This document shows positions 24,354-34,770 of a stretch of DNA of 44,643 bases, one piece after another (position 1 is the first letter of the stretch; each line of letters opens with the position of its first letter). The stretch comes from an uncultured Bacteroidota bacterium (GTDB taxonomy: Bacteria; Bacteroidota; Bacteroidia; Flavobacteriales; Flavobacteriaceae), in contig CACJNF010000008.1 of the NCBI GenBank assembly GCA_902594745.1, positions 1 through 44,643 on the forward strand, in the 5' to 3' direction. Made by a program: the position numbers and the translations under genes. Below the pieces are notes generated by a model. It was not told the origin of the DNA, did no database searches, and saw only the letters and a list, made by a program, of their open reading frames with translations.

Positions 24354-25805
24354 CTAGAGGTCTCCTAATGAGCTTTTTTGAGGTAAGTTAGAACTTCCCA
24401 TTAAGAATTTGTCAATGTGGTGAGCAGCTTCTCTTCCTTCAGATATAGCCCAAACAATTAGTGATTGGCCTCGTCTACAATCACCTGCAGTAAAGATATT
24501 ATCTATTTTAGTTTGGTAGTTTGAATTTGAATTTATATTACCTCGTTTATTTATTTCAAGATTAAATTTATTTGGAAGGTCAGTTTCAGGCCCTGTAAAT
24601 CCTAAAGCTAAAATAACTAAGTCACAATCCCATGTTTTAGTTGAACCAGGTATTTCAATGAACTCTTTTTTGTCAGAATCAAATTTAACATTTACTGTCT
24701 CAAGACCAATTAGATTATTATCAGAGTCACTAATAAATCCTTTAGTTAATATACTCCACTCTCTTTCAACTCCTTCCTCATGGGAAGATGATGTTTTAAG
24801 TGTGAAAGGCCAATAAGGCCATGGATTCTCTTCATTTCTATCAGTTGGGGGTTTTGAAGCAAGTTCAAAATTTATTACATTTTTTGCTCCATGCCTATTA
24901 GAAGTACCTATACAGTCTGACCCTGTATCTCCACCTCCAATAACAATAACGTTTTTTCCTTTTGCATTATAGCATTCGAGATGATCACTTAATTGATTAT
25001 CAACGAAACGATTATTATGAGTCAAAAAATCCATAGCTTGAATAACACCAGGTAAATCATTACCTGGGATATTTAGACTTCTTTTTATAGTAGACCCCGT
25101 ACATAATAAAATGCTGTCATATTTAGATTCAAGGTCAGTAATATCAATATCTTTTCCGATCTCTACATTACATTTGAAAGTAACACCTTCCTTTTCTAGA
25201 ATTTCTAAACGCCTATCAATTACATTTTTTTCAAGCTTAAAGTCTGGAATACCGTATCTCAGTAAACCTCCGATTTTATCATCTCTTTCATATACAGTAA
25301 CTTTATGACCGACTGAATTTAATTGCTGTGCTGCTGCTAGACCAGCTGGACCAGAGCCTACGATAGCAACTTTTTTACCGGTCCTTTTACTAGGAACTTT
25401 AGGTACTATCCAGTTTTCACTAAAGCCTTTTTCTACTATATGCTTCTCTATCAATTCAATTGAAACGGGTGGATCAATAATTCCTAAAACACATGCAGCC
25501 TCACAAGGAGCTGGACAAAGTCTTCCTGTAAATTCAGGAAAGTTATTGGTTGAATGAAGAACATCAAGAGCTTCTTTCCATTTATTATTATAAACTAAGT
25601 CATTGAAATCAGGAATCAAATTACCTAATGGACAACCACTATGACAGAAAGGAACACCGCAATCCATGCATCTTGCAGCTTGAGACTTTAATTCTTTATT
25701 TTTTGGAGATATTGTAAACTCTTTATAGTTCTTTAATCTTTTTCTAACGGGAATATACTTCTCGTCAATTCTATCATAGTCCTTAAAACCTTTAACCTTT
25801 CCCAT
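24354..25805 (-). CDS. gltD: glutamate synthase small subunit
   Basis: NADPH-oxidising subunit of GOGAT, 483 residues. N-terminal iron-sulfur cysteines in CMDCGVPFCHSGCPLGNLIPD and CPAPCEAACVLG; FAD-binding GSGPAGLAAAQQL; NADPH-binding VIGGGDTGSDCIGTS; C-terminal IFTAGDCRRGQSLIVWA. Its start codon shares one base with the gltB stop, so translation is coupled. Together with glnII in this window it completes the GS-GOGAT route of ammonia assimilation. Confidence 0.96.
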   Translation of the reverse strand: MGKVKGFKDYDRIDEKYIPVRKRLKNYKEFTISPKNKELKSQAARCMDCGVPFCHSGCPLGNLIPDFNDLVYNNKWKEALDVLHSTNNFPEFTGRLCPAPCEAACVLGIIDPPVSIELIEKHIVEKGFSENWIVPKVPSKRTGKKVAIVGSGPAGLAAAQQLNSVGHKVTVYERDDKIGGLLRYGIPDFKLEKNVIDRRLEILEKEGVTFKCNVEIGKDIDITDLESKYDSILLCTGSTIKRSLNIPGNDLPGVIQAMDFLTHNNRFVDNQLSDHLECYNAKGKNVIVIGGGDTGSDCIGTSNRHGAKNVINFELASKPPTDRNEENPWPYWPFTLKTSSSHEEGVEREWSILTKGFISDSDNNLIGLETVNVKFDSDKKEFIEIPGSTKTWDCDLVILALGFTGPETDLPNKFNLEINKRGNINSNSNYQTKIDNIFTAGDCRRGQSLIVWAISEGREAAHHIDKFLMGSSNLPQKSSLGDL

Positions 25806-28800
25806 TATTGAATTAATTGATCTATTTTTTCTTTTGCTATCCTTTCTAGAGCTATTTTATATTCTTTAGGCATTACTTTTATAAAATTCTTCTTTTCATT
25901 CTTCCAATTTGATAATATTTTTTCTGCTACTTCACTATTTGTGTTAGAAAAGTGATTTTCTAGCATTTCATAAATTATATCTTCATCTTGGATATTGGGT
26001 GCTTCAAGATCAATCATTTCCATGTTAAAATTCTTGTTGGACCTTTTATCATCTTTATAAATATAAGCAATACCACCACTCATACCAGCTCCAAAGTTTC
26101 TACCAATCTTACCTAGAATTAAAACAGTTCCACCGGTCATATATTCACATCCATGATCACCTACACCTTCAACCACAGCCTTTGCTCCAGAATTTCTTAC
26201 ACAAAAACGTTCACCTGCAATACCATTAATATAGGCCTCACCACTTATGGCACCATAAAGAGCAACATTTCCAATTATAATGTTTTCATTTGAAACAATA
26301 CTTGACTCTTTTGGAACTCTGACAGCAAGTGTTGCGCCAGATAAACTTTTACCAAAATAGTCATTTGTGTTTCCATAGACTGTCATATTTAATCCTCTAA
26401 CAGAAAAAGCACCAAAACTTTGACCAGCCGAACCATTAAAAGTTATGTTTAAAGTATTTTTTGAAAGCCCTTTCTCACCATGAATCTTTGAAATCTCATT
26501 ACTTAATAGTGCTCCAACAGCTCTATCGGTATTCTTAATATTGAATTCAAATGAAGATTTCACCTTGTTATTAACAGACAATTTTGCAACTTTTAATATT
26601 TTAAAGTCTAAAACACTGTCTAAGTTGTGGTTTTGTTTTGATGTATTTCTTAGCTTATCGTCATCTCCAGATAGAGGTTTATAAAGTAATTTGTCCAAAT
26701 TAATACCTTTGACTTTAAAATCATCAATTCCAGTTTTAGCTTTAAGTTTTTGTGTCTGACCAATCATCTCATCAATACTTCTAAAACCAAGATTAGCCAT
26801 TATTTCTCTTAATTCCTGAGCAACGAAATACATAAAATTAATGACATGCTCAGGTTTGCCTTTGAAGTTTTTTCTTAGCTCAGGATCCTGAGTTGCTATA
26901 CCAACTGGACAAGTATTTAAATGACATGCTCTCATCATTATACATCCAGATGCAACAAGAGGTGCAGTTGAAAAACCAAACTCTTCAGCTCCCAATAAAC
27001 ATGCAATTGCCACATCACGACCAGTTTTTAATTGTCCGTCACACTCTAAAACAACTCTGCTTCTTAAATTATTTAAAACTAAGGTTTGTTGTGCTTCTGC
27101 AACTCCAAGTTCCCATGGTAAACCGGCATGTCTTAATGAAGTTAAAGGAGAAGCTCCAGTTCCTCCATCGTAACCAGAAATTAAAATAACATCAGCTTTG
27201 GCTTTTGCTACTCCAGCAGCAATTGTACCAACTCCAACTTCAGAGACAAGCTTAACATTAATTCGAGCATTTCTATTAGCATTTTTCAAATCAAAAATTA
27301 GTTGAGCTAAATCTTCAATTGAGTAAATATCATGGTGTGGTGGTGGTGAGATAAGTCCTACATATGGAGTAGAATTTCTCACTTTAGCAATTAATGGGTT
27401 TACTTTAGGTCCTGGAAGTTGTCCACCCTCTCCAGGTTTAGCTCCTTGTGCCATTTTTATTTGTATTTCATCAGCGTTAGATAAATAGTATGAGCTAACC
27501 CCAAATCTACCAGAAGCAACTTGTTTAATTGAACTATTCCTTAAGTCACCATTTTTATCCTTATTAAATCTACTAGAGTCTTCACCTCCTTCACCAGAAT
27601 TACTTTTTCCTCCAATTCTATTCATTGCTATAGCAAGATTCTCATGCGCTTCTTTACTAATAGACCCATATGACATAGCACCTGTTTTGAATCTTTTGAC
27701 AATCTCAGTCCACGGTTCCACTTCTTCAATTGGAATTGGATTAAAATCTACAAACTTCAGAAGACCTCTTATAGTCATTAATTGCTCTTCTTGTTTATTT
27801 ACTATATCGGAATATTCTTTGTAAGAGGAGTAACTTTCTGTTCTTACCGAATTCTGAAGTTTAGAAATTGTCGATGGATTAAACATATGACTCTCTCCAT
27901 CTCTTCTCCATCTATAATCACCACCAGTTTCTATTGACGAGAAGTCAGATTCAGATTTAAATGCATAATTTATTCTTTCACTGATTTCCTTTTCAATAAC
28001 ATATAGACCAACTCCTTCAATTCTTGAAGGGGTATTTTGAAAATATTTATTGATAAAATTTGTCTTAAGTCCAAGTGCTTCAAAAATCTGAGACCCCCTG
28101 TATGAATTAAGTGTTGAAATACCAATTTTATTCATAATTTTTAGAATCCCTTTTGCGATTGCATCATTAAAATTAGAGATAGCAGAATCTATTGAAACAT
28201 TATTCAAATGTCCAGAATTATAGTGATATTCAATCACCTCATTAACTAAATAGGGGTTTATTGCACTTGCACCATATCCAAAAAGCATTGAGAAATGGTG
28301 AGGCTCTCTAGGCTCAGCTGATTCAACTATTATACCAAATTTAGATCTTTTCTTTTTCTTAATCATTGTCTGGTGGACATAAGAGCAGGCGAGAAGAATA
28401 GGAATAGGAGCCATTTTTTTGGAAACAAGTCTATCACTTAAAATTATTATATTACTTCCCTTATCAATGCACTTTTCAATTTCCAAAACAATTTTGTCTA
28501 AAGCTTCTTCAATTCCATTGTGACCTTTCTTGAATTCATATAAACATTTAATTGAACTTGCTTTGAAATTTTTATGATTTATATATTTAATCTTATCAAG
28601 ATCCTCATTGGAAATGATAGGATTTTTAATTGTTAGATTTACCGAATGCTCTTCAACTATTTCAAACAAATTATGATTTCTTCCGAGTGAAAGGCTTGTA
28701 TCTGTAATAATTTCCTCTCTTATACCATCTAATGGTGGGTTTGTAACTTGAGCAAATAGCTGTTTGAAGTAGTTGTAAATAAGTTGAGGTTTTTTAGAGA

Positions 28801-30310
28801 GAACTGCCAGAGGAGTATCTGTTCCCATAGATCCTATAGCCTCTTTACCAGTTTGACACATTGGAATTATTATTTTTCTAAAATCTTCCTTTGTATAGCC
28901 AAATATTTTCAATCTTGTCTCTATACTTAGTTTCTCATCTGGAGTTCTATTTCCTGTATAAGGTACATCTGATAATTGAAGAATATTTTTATTTATCCAG
29001 TCCTCGTAGGGTCTCTTAGACACAATATCCTCTTTAATTTCATCATCATTTACTATCCTGCCTTCTTCCATATCAACTAGAAAAATCTTACCAGGCTCCA
29101 ATCTTCCATGAGATAAAACATTATCTGGTTTTATGTCAACTACACCTGTTTCTGATGACATAATTACATACCCGTCTTTTGTCACAGTATATCTTGATGG
29201 TCTAAGACCATTTCTATCAAGAAGAGCTCCAATGAATTTACCATCTGTAAATGGTATAGAAGCTGGTCCATCCCAAGGCTCCATAATACAACTATTATAG
29301 TTGTAGAAAGCCCTTTTGCTTTTACTCATAGAATTATGCTTTTCCCAGGCTTCAGGGACAAGCATCATCATTACTTCAGGAAGTGATCTGCCTGTCATTA
29401 ATAACAATTCAACAACCATATCCATAGACGCTGAGTCAGATTTTTTTGGAACAATTATTGGTAATATCTTTTTCATATCACCATCAGAGATTTCAGAAGA
29501 CTCAAAAAGCTCTTCCCTAGACTTCATTCTACTTATGTTACCTTTAAATGTATTTATCTCACCATTGTGACACATATATCTGAATGGTTGAGCAAGATCC
29601 CATGTTGGGAATGTGTTTGTTGAAAATCTTTGATGAACAAGTGCAAGTTTAGTAACTAAATCTTTGTTAGTTAAATCGGTGTAGAATCTCTCGATATCCT
29701 CTGGGATTAGTAGACCTTTGTATATAATAGTTCTTAAACTTAGACTTGAAAAGTAGAAAAATTCACTTTGAGACAGCTCAGAGTTATAAATAATGTTTTC
29801 ACTAATTTTTCTAGCTACAAAAAGCTTTAAATTAAACTGCTTTTCATTCAATTTAGAATCTTTCGGTTTAATAAAAACTTGTTTGATTGTTGGCTGAGTC
29901 TTACTAGCAATAGAACCAACAACTTTAGAGTTTACTGGAACATCTCTCCACCCAATAATTTCTAACTCTTGTTTTTTGATTTCATCTTCAAATATTTTAA
30001 TACAATAATTTGATTGATTGATTTTATTAGGAAGAAATACCATGCCAACTGCATATTCGTTTGCTTTTGGTAAGTTGAAATCACATTGTTTTTTAAAAAA
30101 ATCATGAGGTATTTCAATTAAAATTCCAGCACCGTCTCCTGTTCTTCCATCTGAACTAACAGCACCTCTGTGTTCAAGACATGTCAGTATATTTAATGCT
30201 TTACTAATAATAGTATTAGTCCTTTCACCGTTTAAGCTACAAATAAAACCTGCACCGCAATTGTCATGCTCAAATTCAGATAAATAGAGTCCTTGGTCTT
30301 TTAATTTCAT
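25805..30310 (-). CDS. gltB: glutamate synthase large subunit
   Basis: 1501 residues. Class II glutaminase domain (about 1-430): the catalytic Cys is in HDNCGAGFICS near residue 18, after a short leader that is normally cleaved. A central domain (about 460-750) follows. Next the FMN-binding synthase barrel contains KTGAMSYGSISKEAHENLA, EGGEDSSRF and ISGYDGGTGASPLTS, and carries the 3Fe-4S cysteines in CIMMRACHLNTCPVGIATQ. A C-terminal GXGXG beta-helix (GSAGQSFGAFSVRGLNM) closes the protein. Glutamine amide nitrogen is passed to 2-oxoglutarate to give two glutamates. First gene of a gltB-gltD unit with its own promoter box at 30321-30328. Confidence 0.97.
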   Translation of the reverse strand: MKLKDQGLYLSEFEHDNCGAGFICSLNGERTNTIISKALNILTCLEHRGAVSSDGRTGDGAGILIEIPHDFFKKQCDFNLPKANEYAVGMVFLPNKINQSNYCIKIFEDEIKKQELEIIGWRDVPVNSKVVGSIASKTQPTIKQVFIKPKDSKLNEKQFNLKLFVARKISENIIYNSELSQSEFFYFSSLSLRTIIYKGLLIPEDIERFYTDLTNKDLVTKLALVHQRFSTNTFPTWDLAQPFRYMCHNGEINTFKGNISRMKSREELFESSEISDGDMKKILPIIVPKKSDSASMDMVVELLLMTGRSLPEVMMMLVPEAWEKHNSMSKSKRAFYNYNSCIMEPWDGPASIPFTDGKFIGALLDRNGLRPSRYTVTKDGYVIMSSETGVVDIKPDNVLSHGRLEPGKIFLVDMEEGRIVNDDEIKEDIVSKRPYEDWINKNILQLSDVPYTGNRTPDEKLSIETRLKIFGYTKEDFRKIIIPMCQTGKEAIGSMGTDTPLAVLSKKPQLIYNYFKQLFAQVTNPPLDGIREEIITDTSLSLGRNHNLFEIVEEHSVNLTIKNPIISNEDLDKIKYINHKNFKASSIKCLYEFKKGHNGIEEALDKIVLEIEKCIDKGSNIIILSDRLVSKKMAPIPILLACSYVHQTMIKKKKRSKFGIIVESAEPREPHHFSMLFGYGASAINPYLVNEVIEYHYNSGHLNNVSIDSAISNFNDAIAKGILKIMNKIGISTLNSYRGSQIFEALGLKTNFINKYFQNTPSRIEGVGLYVIEKEISERINYAFKSESDFSSIETGGDYRWRRDGESHMFNPSTISKLQNSVRTESYSSYKEYSDIVNKQEEQLMTIRGLLKFVDFNPIPIEEVEPWTEIVKRFKTGAMSYGSISKEAHENLAIAMNRIGGKSNSGEGGEDSSRFNKDKNGDLRNSSIKQVASGRFGVSSYYLSNADEIQIKMAQGAKPGEGGQLPGPKVNPLIAKVRNSTPYVGLISPPPHHDIYSIEDLAQLIFDLKNANRNARINVKLVSEVGVGTIAAGVAKAKADVILISGYDGGTGASPLTSLRHAGLPWELGVAEAQQTLVLNNLRSRVVLECDGQLKTGRDVAIACLLGAEEFGFSTAPLVASGCIMMRACHLNTCPVGIATQDPELRKNFKGKPEHVINFMYFVAQELREIMANLGFRSIDEMIGQTQKLKAKTGIDDFKVKGINLDKLLYKPLSGDDDKLRNTSKQNHNLDSVLDFKILKVAKLSVNNKVKSSFEFNIKNTDRAVGALLSNEISKIHGEKGLSKNTLNITFNGSAGQSFGAFSVRGLNMTVYGNTNDYFGKSLSGATLAVRVPKESSIVSNENIIIGNVALYGAISGEAYINGIAGERFCVRNSGAKAVVEGVGDHGCEYMTGGTVLILGKIGRNFGAGMSGGIAYIYKDDKRSNKNFNMEMIDLEAPNIQDEDIIYEMLENHFSNTNSEVAEKILSNWKNEKKNFIKVMPKEYKIALERIAKEKIDQLIQ

Positions 30311-30320
30311 ATGGAACTTA

Positions 30321-30328
30321 CAAATGTA
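30321..30328 (-). promoter_or_regulatory. -7 promoter box of gltB
   Basis: TACATTTG on the minus strand matches TAnnTTTG and lies 10 bases before the gltB ATG, giving a leader of about five bases. Confidence 0.55.
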
Positions 30329-30463
30329 TAATTATGAAGTTATCAATAGAAGTATATTATTGTTAATGATAATTATTAAATGTTTTTTTAGTAAATACTC
30401 AAAAAAAAACAGATTATTTTGATTATTTAATATTTATATGGTAAAAAAATAAATATCTATTAA

Positions 30464-31075
30464 TTAATCAATATCTATTACTTCATTTGAACCAAACAAT
30501 TGACCTATAAATTTTGAAAAAATTGCTTTACTAGATGTCTTATATCCAGTTTCTCTATCAAATACTTGAAAAGAAACATATTTGACAATCTTTTTATTGT
30601 GAAATCTTAACAGAAGCTTATCACCTTCATTATTTCCTCCATCTAAAATACTTGAGATATCAGCATATTTAATTCTTTTAACTAAAGGATTGGCTTTAAA
30701 TTCTTTATAGCCATTAATCATAAGATCTTTTAGTTTAATAAACATTTCTTGATCTTTTAAATGGAAACTTGAGATTTTACCTGTTGGATTATCTAATCCA
30801 AACTGAGTTAATTCAGTATCAAATCCAATTTCAAATCCACTAACGAAAAAAATAGTATAACTCCCATCTTCATTTTTCTCAGCTTGAGTTAAATACATGT
30901 CAGTCATTCCTCCTGTTAATTTAGACATTGCTTTACCCAGTTGACAACATTTTCCAATAGTTGTAGAGGTTTTTCTTAAAGGAACTAATTCTTCACTTGA
31001 ATCAAATAGTTCAATTTGACCATATGTATTTATGGAAAATAATATGAGTATGATAAGACTGATTTTAAATTTCAT
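30464..31075 (-). CDS. secreted protein of unknown function
   Basis: About 203 residues starting at the ATG at 31075; an upstream in-frame start at 31108 would overlap secA. The N-terminus MKFKISLIILILFSINTYGQ is a Sec signal with cleavage before Gln, as is common in this phylum. The mature part has a notable KCCQLGKAMSKLTGGMTDMYL segment and later an alternating beta pattern. I do not recognise a family. It follows secA by 10 bases on the same strand, so it may be transcribed with it. Confidence 0.7.
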   Translation of the reverse strand: MKFKISLIILILFSINTYGQIELFDSSEELVPLRKTSTTIGKCCQLGKAMSKLTGGMTDMYLTQAEKNEDGSYTIFFVSGFEIGFDTELTQFGLDNPTGKISSFHLKDQEMFIKLKDLMINGYKEFKANPLVKRIKYADISSILDGGNNEGDKLLLRFHNKKIVKYVSFQVFDRETGYKTSSKAIFSKFIGQLFGSNEVIDID

Positions 31076-31085
31076 AATGTTTTTT

Positions 31086-34000
31086 TTAATTTTTAATCTC
31101 CCACTCACCGTTTTGTAGAAGTTTTTCAGCTTGCTTAAACTTTAGAGTTCTTGTCTCTCCTGTTGAAGAGTTTTGTATTTCAACTTTTTCGTTTCTACCA
31201 ATCTTTGGAAGTTCCCTTGTTATAGTTTCAACCTTTTGAGAGTTTTGACTTGCACTTGCGCCAATACTTCTTGCTCTTTCGGCTAATTGATCACTATTTA
31301 AGCTTTCTTCTTTAGATGTCTTGTAATCATTATTAGTATTCACATTTGATCCAGCATCTTTTATATTTCCTTGATTATTTGGAAGATTTGATTTAAATAA
31401 GAAAGAAAGCAATTCTTTATTTAGAACATGAATCATTGATTTAAAAAGTTCATATGCTTCAAATTTATATATTAAAAGAGGATCTTTTTGCTCGTGAACT
31501 GCTAGTTGGACTGACTGTTTTAATTCATCCATTTTTCTGAGATGATTTTTCCATTTTTCATCAATTATTGCTAGTGATATACTTTTCTCAAAGTCCTCAA
31601 TTAAATTCTCACCGTTACTTTCATATGATTTCTCTAAATCGGTAACAATATTTATTACTTTCTTTCCATCGGTAAATGGAACTACAATTCTTTTAAATGA
31701 GTTGCTTTTATTTTCATATACATTTTTAATAACAGGCAGAGCTATTACTCTATTTAGCTCTTTTTTATTCGCATAGAATGTTTTTAACTCATCAAAAAGC
31801 TTATTTATAATTATATCTTCATCTGATTCTAAAAATTCATTTTCATCAATAGGTGATGTCATTGAAAAAGTAGTAATTAACTCAAATTCATAATTCTTAT
31901 AGTTATTTGTTGCTTTGTTAGCCCTAACTATCTCCTCAATTGTGTCAAACATGATATTAGAAATGTCAATTTGAAGTTTATCACCTCTCAAAGCATTTTT
32001 TCTAAGAGTATAAATTATATTTCTCTGAGAATTCATTACGTCATCATATTCTAGTAATCTCTTCCTTATACCAAAATTATTTTCTTCAACCTTCTTCTGA
32101 GCTCTTTCTATAGATTTTGTAACCATTGGGTGTTGAATATTTTCACCATCTTTTAGACCCATTCTATCCATTATATTTGCAACTCTATCCTGTCCAAAAA
32201 GTCTCATTAGATTATCTTCGAAAGAAACATAAAATTGTGAACTTCCAGGATCACCTTGTCTTCCAGACCTTCCTCTAAGCTGTCTGTCAACTCTTCTAGA
32301 GTCATGTCTTTCTGTACCAATAATCGCAAGACCACCAGCATCAATAACCTCTTTACTTAACTTAATATCAGTACCTCTACCAGCCATATTAGTTGCTATA
32401 GTTACTACTCCAGGATTTCCAGCTTCAGCAACTATATCAGCTTCTTTTTTATGAAGTTTAGCATTTAGAACATTGTGATTTATGTTTGATCTGTTTAACA
32501 TCTTACTTAGTAACTCAGAAATTTCAACTGAAGTAGTACCTATTAGTACAGGTCTTTTTTGACTCCTAAGATTAATTACTTCATCTATAATAGCGTTATA
32601 TTTTTCTCTTTTAGATTTGTATATCAAGTCATCCTGATCTTTTCTTGCTATTGGTCTATTTGTTGGAATCTCCGTTACATCAAGCTTATAAATTTCCCAA
32701 AATTCACCTGCCTCGGTAACAGCTGTACCAGTCATACCAGATAATTTAGAGTATAGTCTAAAATAATTTTGTAAAGTAATGGTAGCAAAAGTTTGAGTTG
32801 CTGCCTCAATCTTCACATTTTCCTTAGCTTCTATTGCTTGGTGAAGCCCATCAGAATATCTTCTACCATCCATAATCCTTCCAGTCTGTTCATCAACGAT
32901 CATAACCTTATTCTCAACTACAACATATTCAACATCCTTTTCAAAAAGAGTAAATGCCTTTAGTAGCTGGTTTATAGTATGAATTCTTTCACTTTTGACG
33001 TTAAATTCATTAAAAAGATCATTCTTTTCCTTAGCTTCTTCTTCAGGTGTAAGACCTTTGTTCTCAATAACTGCAATATCAGATGCTATGTTTGGCATTA
33101 TAAAGAAGTCCTTATCATCAAGGTCTTTTGATAATGTTTCTATGCCCTTTTCAGTTAATTCAATTTGGTTATTTTTTTCATCTATTGTAAAATAAAGCTC
33201 CTGGTCAATCTGGTGCATCTCTCTATTGTTATCCTGCATGTAAAAATTCTCTGTTTTTTGAAGAATTTGCTTCACACCCTCCTCACTCAAAAATTTAATT
33301 AGAGGCTTATTCTTTGGTAATCCTCTGAATACCCTATACAGAAAGAATCCACCTTTTTCATTATCAGAATTATTAATTAAGGATTTTGCTTCTGCTAATG
33401 TGGTTGATAGATATGTTTTTTGAAGAGAAACAAGATTTTGAATTTTAGGCTTAAGGTTATCAAATTCATGTCTGTCTCCATCTTTAGTTGGACCTGAAAT
33501 TATTAAAGGAGTTCTAGCATCGTCAATTAATACAGAGTCTACCTCATCAATAATAGCGTAATTATGTTTTCTTTGAACAATATCATCCAAAGAGTGAGAC
33601 ATATTATCTCTTAAATAATCAAAACCAAATTCATTATTTGTTCCATATGTAATATCTGCATTGTATGCTCTCCTTCTTTCCGGTGAATTAGGTTTATGAT
33701 GATCTATACAGTCGACTCTTAGTCCATGAAACTCAAATATTGGACCCATCCACGCACTATCTCTTTTAGCTAAATAATCATTAACTGTTACAAGATGAAC
33801 TCCATCCCCTGTTAAAGCATTAAGATATATTGGTAAAGTAGAGACAAGTGTTTTACCCTCACCTGTTTGCATTTCTCCAATTTTACCTTGATGAAGAACA
33901 ATACCACCAATTAGCTGAACATCATAATGTATCATATCCCATAATACATTCTTACCCGCAGCATCCCATGAATTCTTCCATATAGCGCTATCGCCATCAA

Positions 34001-34445
34001 TAGTAACGTATGATTTTTTTGAACCTATCTCTTTATCAAATTCTGAAGCAGAAACTTTTACAGATTCATTCTCATAAAATCTCCTCGCGGTTTCCTTAAC
34101 TACAGCAAATGCTTCAGGTAATATTTCATCAAGAATTTGAGCCTTTGTTTCTGATAGGTCTTTTTCTACTATTTCTACCTCACTAAATAGTTTTTCTTTT
34201 TCAATGTTTGAGGATTCATTAGCTATTGATTCATTTAATTTCTTAAGTGAAGAAGCTAATTCAAAAGTTTTATCAGATATAATTTTTTTGAAATTATATG
34301 TTTTACCTCTTAGCTCATCATTTGATAAAGATGACATTCCAATGAAATGTTTATTTATCTCATCAACAAGTGGAGTAAGCTTTTTAAGATCTTTACCTGA
34401 TTTATCACCAAGAAAGACCTTTAAAAGTGAGTTAACAATGGACAT
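31086..34445 (-). CDS. secA: preprotein translocase ATPase SecA
   Basis: Motor of Sec export, 1119 residues, of the long Bacteroidota type. Walker A is GEMQTGEGKTLVSTLPIYL near residue 195, the DEAD-like box IDEVDSVLIDDARTPLIISGP near 300, and the second motor domain has GMTGTAVTEAGEFWEIY and TNMAGRGTDIKLSKEV with GTERHDSRRVDRQLRGRSGRQGDPG. Compared with E. coli SecA the extra length lies in inserts of the N-terminal half. The C-terminus ends in GETRTLKFKQAEKLLQNGEWEIKN and has no zinc-binding cysteine tail, which is normal in Flavobacteriia. It has its own promoter. Confidence 0.97.
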   Translation of the reverse strand: MSIVNSLLKVFLGDKSGKDLKKLTPLVDEINKHFIGMSSLSNDELRGKTYNFKKIISDKTFELASSLKKLNESIANESSNIEKEKLFSEVEIVEKDLSETKAQILDEILPEAFAVVKETARRFYENESVKVSASEFDKEIGSKKSYVTIDGDSAIWKNSWDAAGKNVLWDMIHYDVQLIGGIVLHQGKIGEMQTGEGKTLVSTLPIYLNALTGDGVHLVTVNDYLAKRDSAWMGPIFEFHGLRVDCIDHHKPNSPERRRAYNADITYGTNNEFGFDYLRDNMSHSLDDIVQRKHNYAIIDEVDSVLIDDARTPLIISGPTKDGDRHEFDNLKPKIQNLVSLQKTYLSTTLAEAKSLINNSDNEKGGFFLYRVFRGLPKNKPLIKFLSEEGVKQILQKTENFYMQDNNREMHQIDQELYFTIDEKNNQIELTEKGIETLSKDLDDKDFFIMPNIASDIAVIENKGLTPEEEAKEKNDLFNEFNVKSERIHTINQLLKAFTLFEKDVEYVVVENKVMIVDEQTGRIMDGRRYSDGLHQAIEAKENVKIEAATQTFATITLQNYFRLYSKLSGMTGTAVTEAGEFWEIYKLDVTEIPTNRPIARKDQDDLIYKSKREKYNAIIDEVINLRSQKRPVLIGTTSVEISELLSKMLNRSNINHNVLNAKLHKKEADIVAEAGNPGVVTIATNMAGRGTDIKLSKEVIDAGGLAIIGTERHDSRRVDRQLRGRSGRQGDPGSSQFYVSFEDNLMRLFGQDRVANIMDRMGLKDGENIQHPMVTKSIERAQKKVEENNFGIRKRLLEYDDVMNSQRNIIYTLRKNALRGDKLQIDISNIMFDTIEEIVRANKATNNYKNYEFELITTFSMTSPIDENEFLESDEDIIINKLFDELKTFYANKKELNRVIALPVIKNVYENKSNSFKRIVVPFTDGKKVINIVTDLEKSYESNGENLIEDFEKSISLAIIDEKWKNHLRKMDELKQSVQLAVHEQKDPLLIYKFEAYELFKSMIHVLNKELLSFLFKSNLPNNQGNIKDAGSNVNTNNDYKTSKEESLNSDQLAERARSIGASASQNSQKVETITRELPKIGRNEKVEIQNSSTGETRTLKFKQAEKLLQNGEWEIKN

Positions 34446-34458
34446 GCCAATTTTTTTT

Positions 34459-34466
34459 CAAATTTA
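34459..34466 (-). promoter_or_regulatory. -7 promoter box of secA
   Basis: TAAATTTG on the minus strand, followed by eight A's, TTGGC and the secA ATG. The box fits TAnnTTTG and the predicted leader is about eight bases. The same leader form occurs before the DUF2795 gene. Confidence 0.55.
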
Positions 34467-34498
34467 TCAAAAAAATAACCAATAATAATTAAATAAGA

Positions 34499-34720
34499 TT
34501 AATACTCATCTTCATTCCAGAGGTAATCTTCTTCTGTTGGATAGTCTGGCCAAATTTCTTCTATGGATTCATAGACATCACCTTCATCCTCAAGGGACTG
34601 AAGATTCTCTACTACTTCTAAAGGAGCACCAGTTCTAATTGAAAAGTCAATAAGCTCATCCTTTGAGGCTGGCCAAGGAGCATCACTTAAATAGGAAGCT
34701 AGTTCTAATGTCCAATACAT
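34499..34720 (-). CDS. DUF2795 domain protein
   Basis: 73 residues, very acidic, beginning MYWTLELASYLSDAPWPASK. This protein is almost invariant in Flavobacteriia, and I know its position directly upstream of secA from other genomes. The EEIWPDYPTEEDYLW end is characteristic. Function unknown; tight linkage to secA suggests a link to export or its control (inference). It has its own promoter box and a leader nearly the same as that of secA. Confidence 0.88.
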   Translation of the reverse strand: MYWTLELASYLSDAPWPASKDELIDFSIRTGAPLEVVENLQSLEDEGDVYESIEEIWPDYPTEEDYLWNEDEY

Positions 34721-34733
34721 GTTAATTTTTTTT

Positions 34734-34741
34734 CAAAAATA
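34734..34741 (-). promoter_or_regulatory. -7 promoter box of the DUF2795 gene
   Basis: TATTTTTG on the minus strand matches TAnnTTTG, followed by eight A's, TTAAC and the ATG at 34720. It lies between lnt and the DUF2795 gene, so this gene and perhaps secA can be expressed independently of lnt. Confidence 0.55.
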
Positions 34742-34770
34742 TATTAAAACTTCAATATTCCAAGCAAAAA

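Noticed and set aside
26893-27189. A 98-codon plus-strand frame inside gltB.
   Set aside because: It is antisense to a well-conserved part of the glutamate synthase FMN domain, and its Gln/Leu-rich product is what AT-rich antisense frames give.
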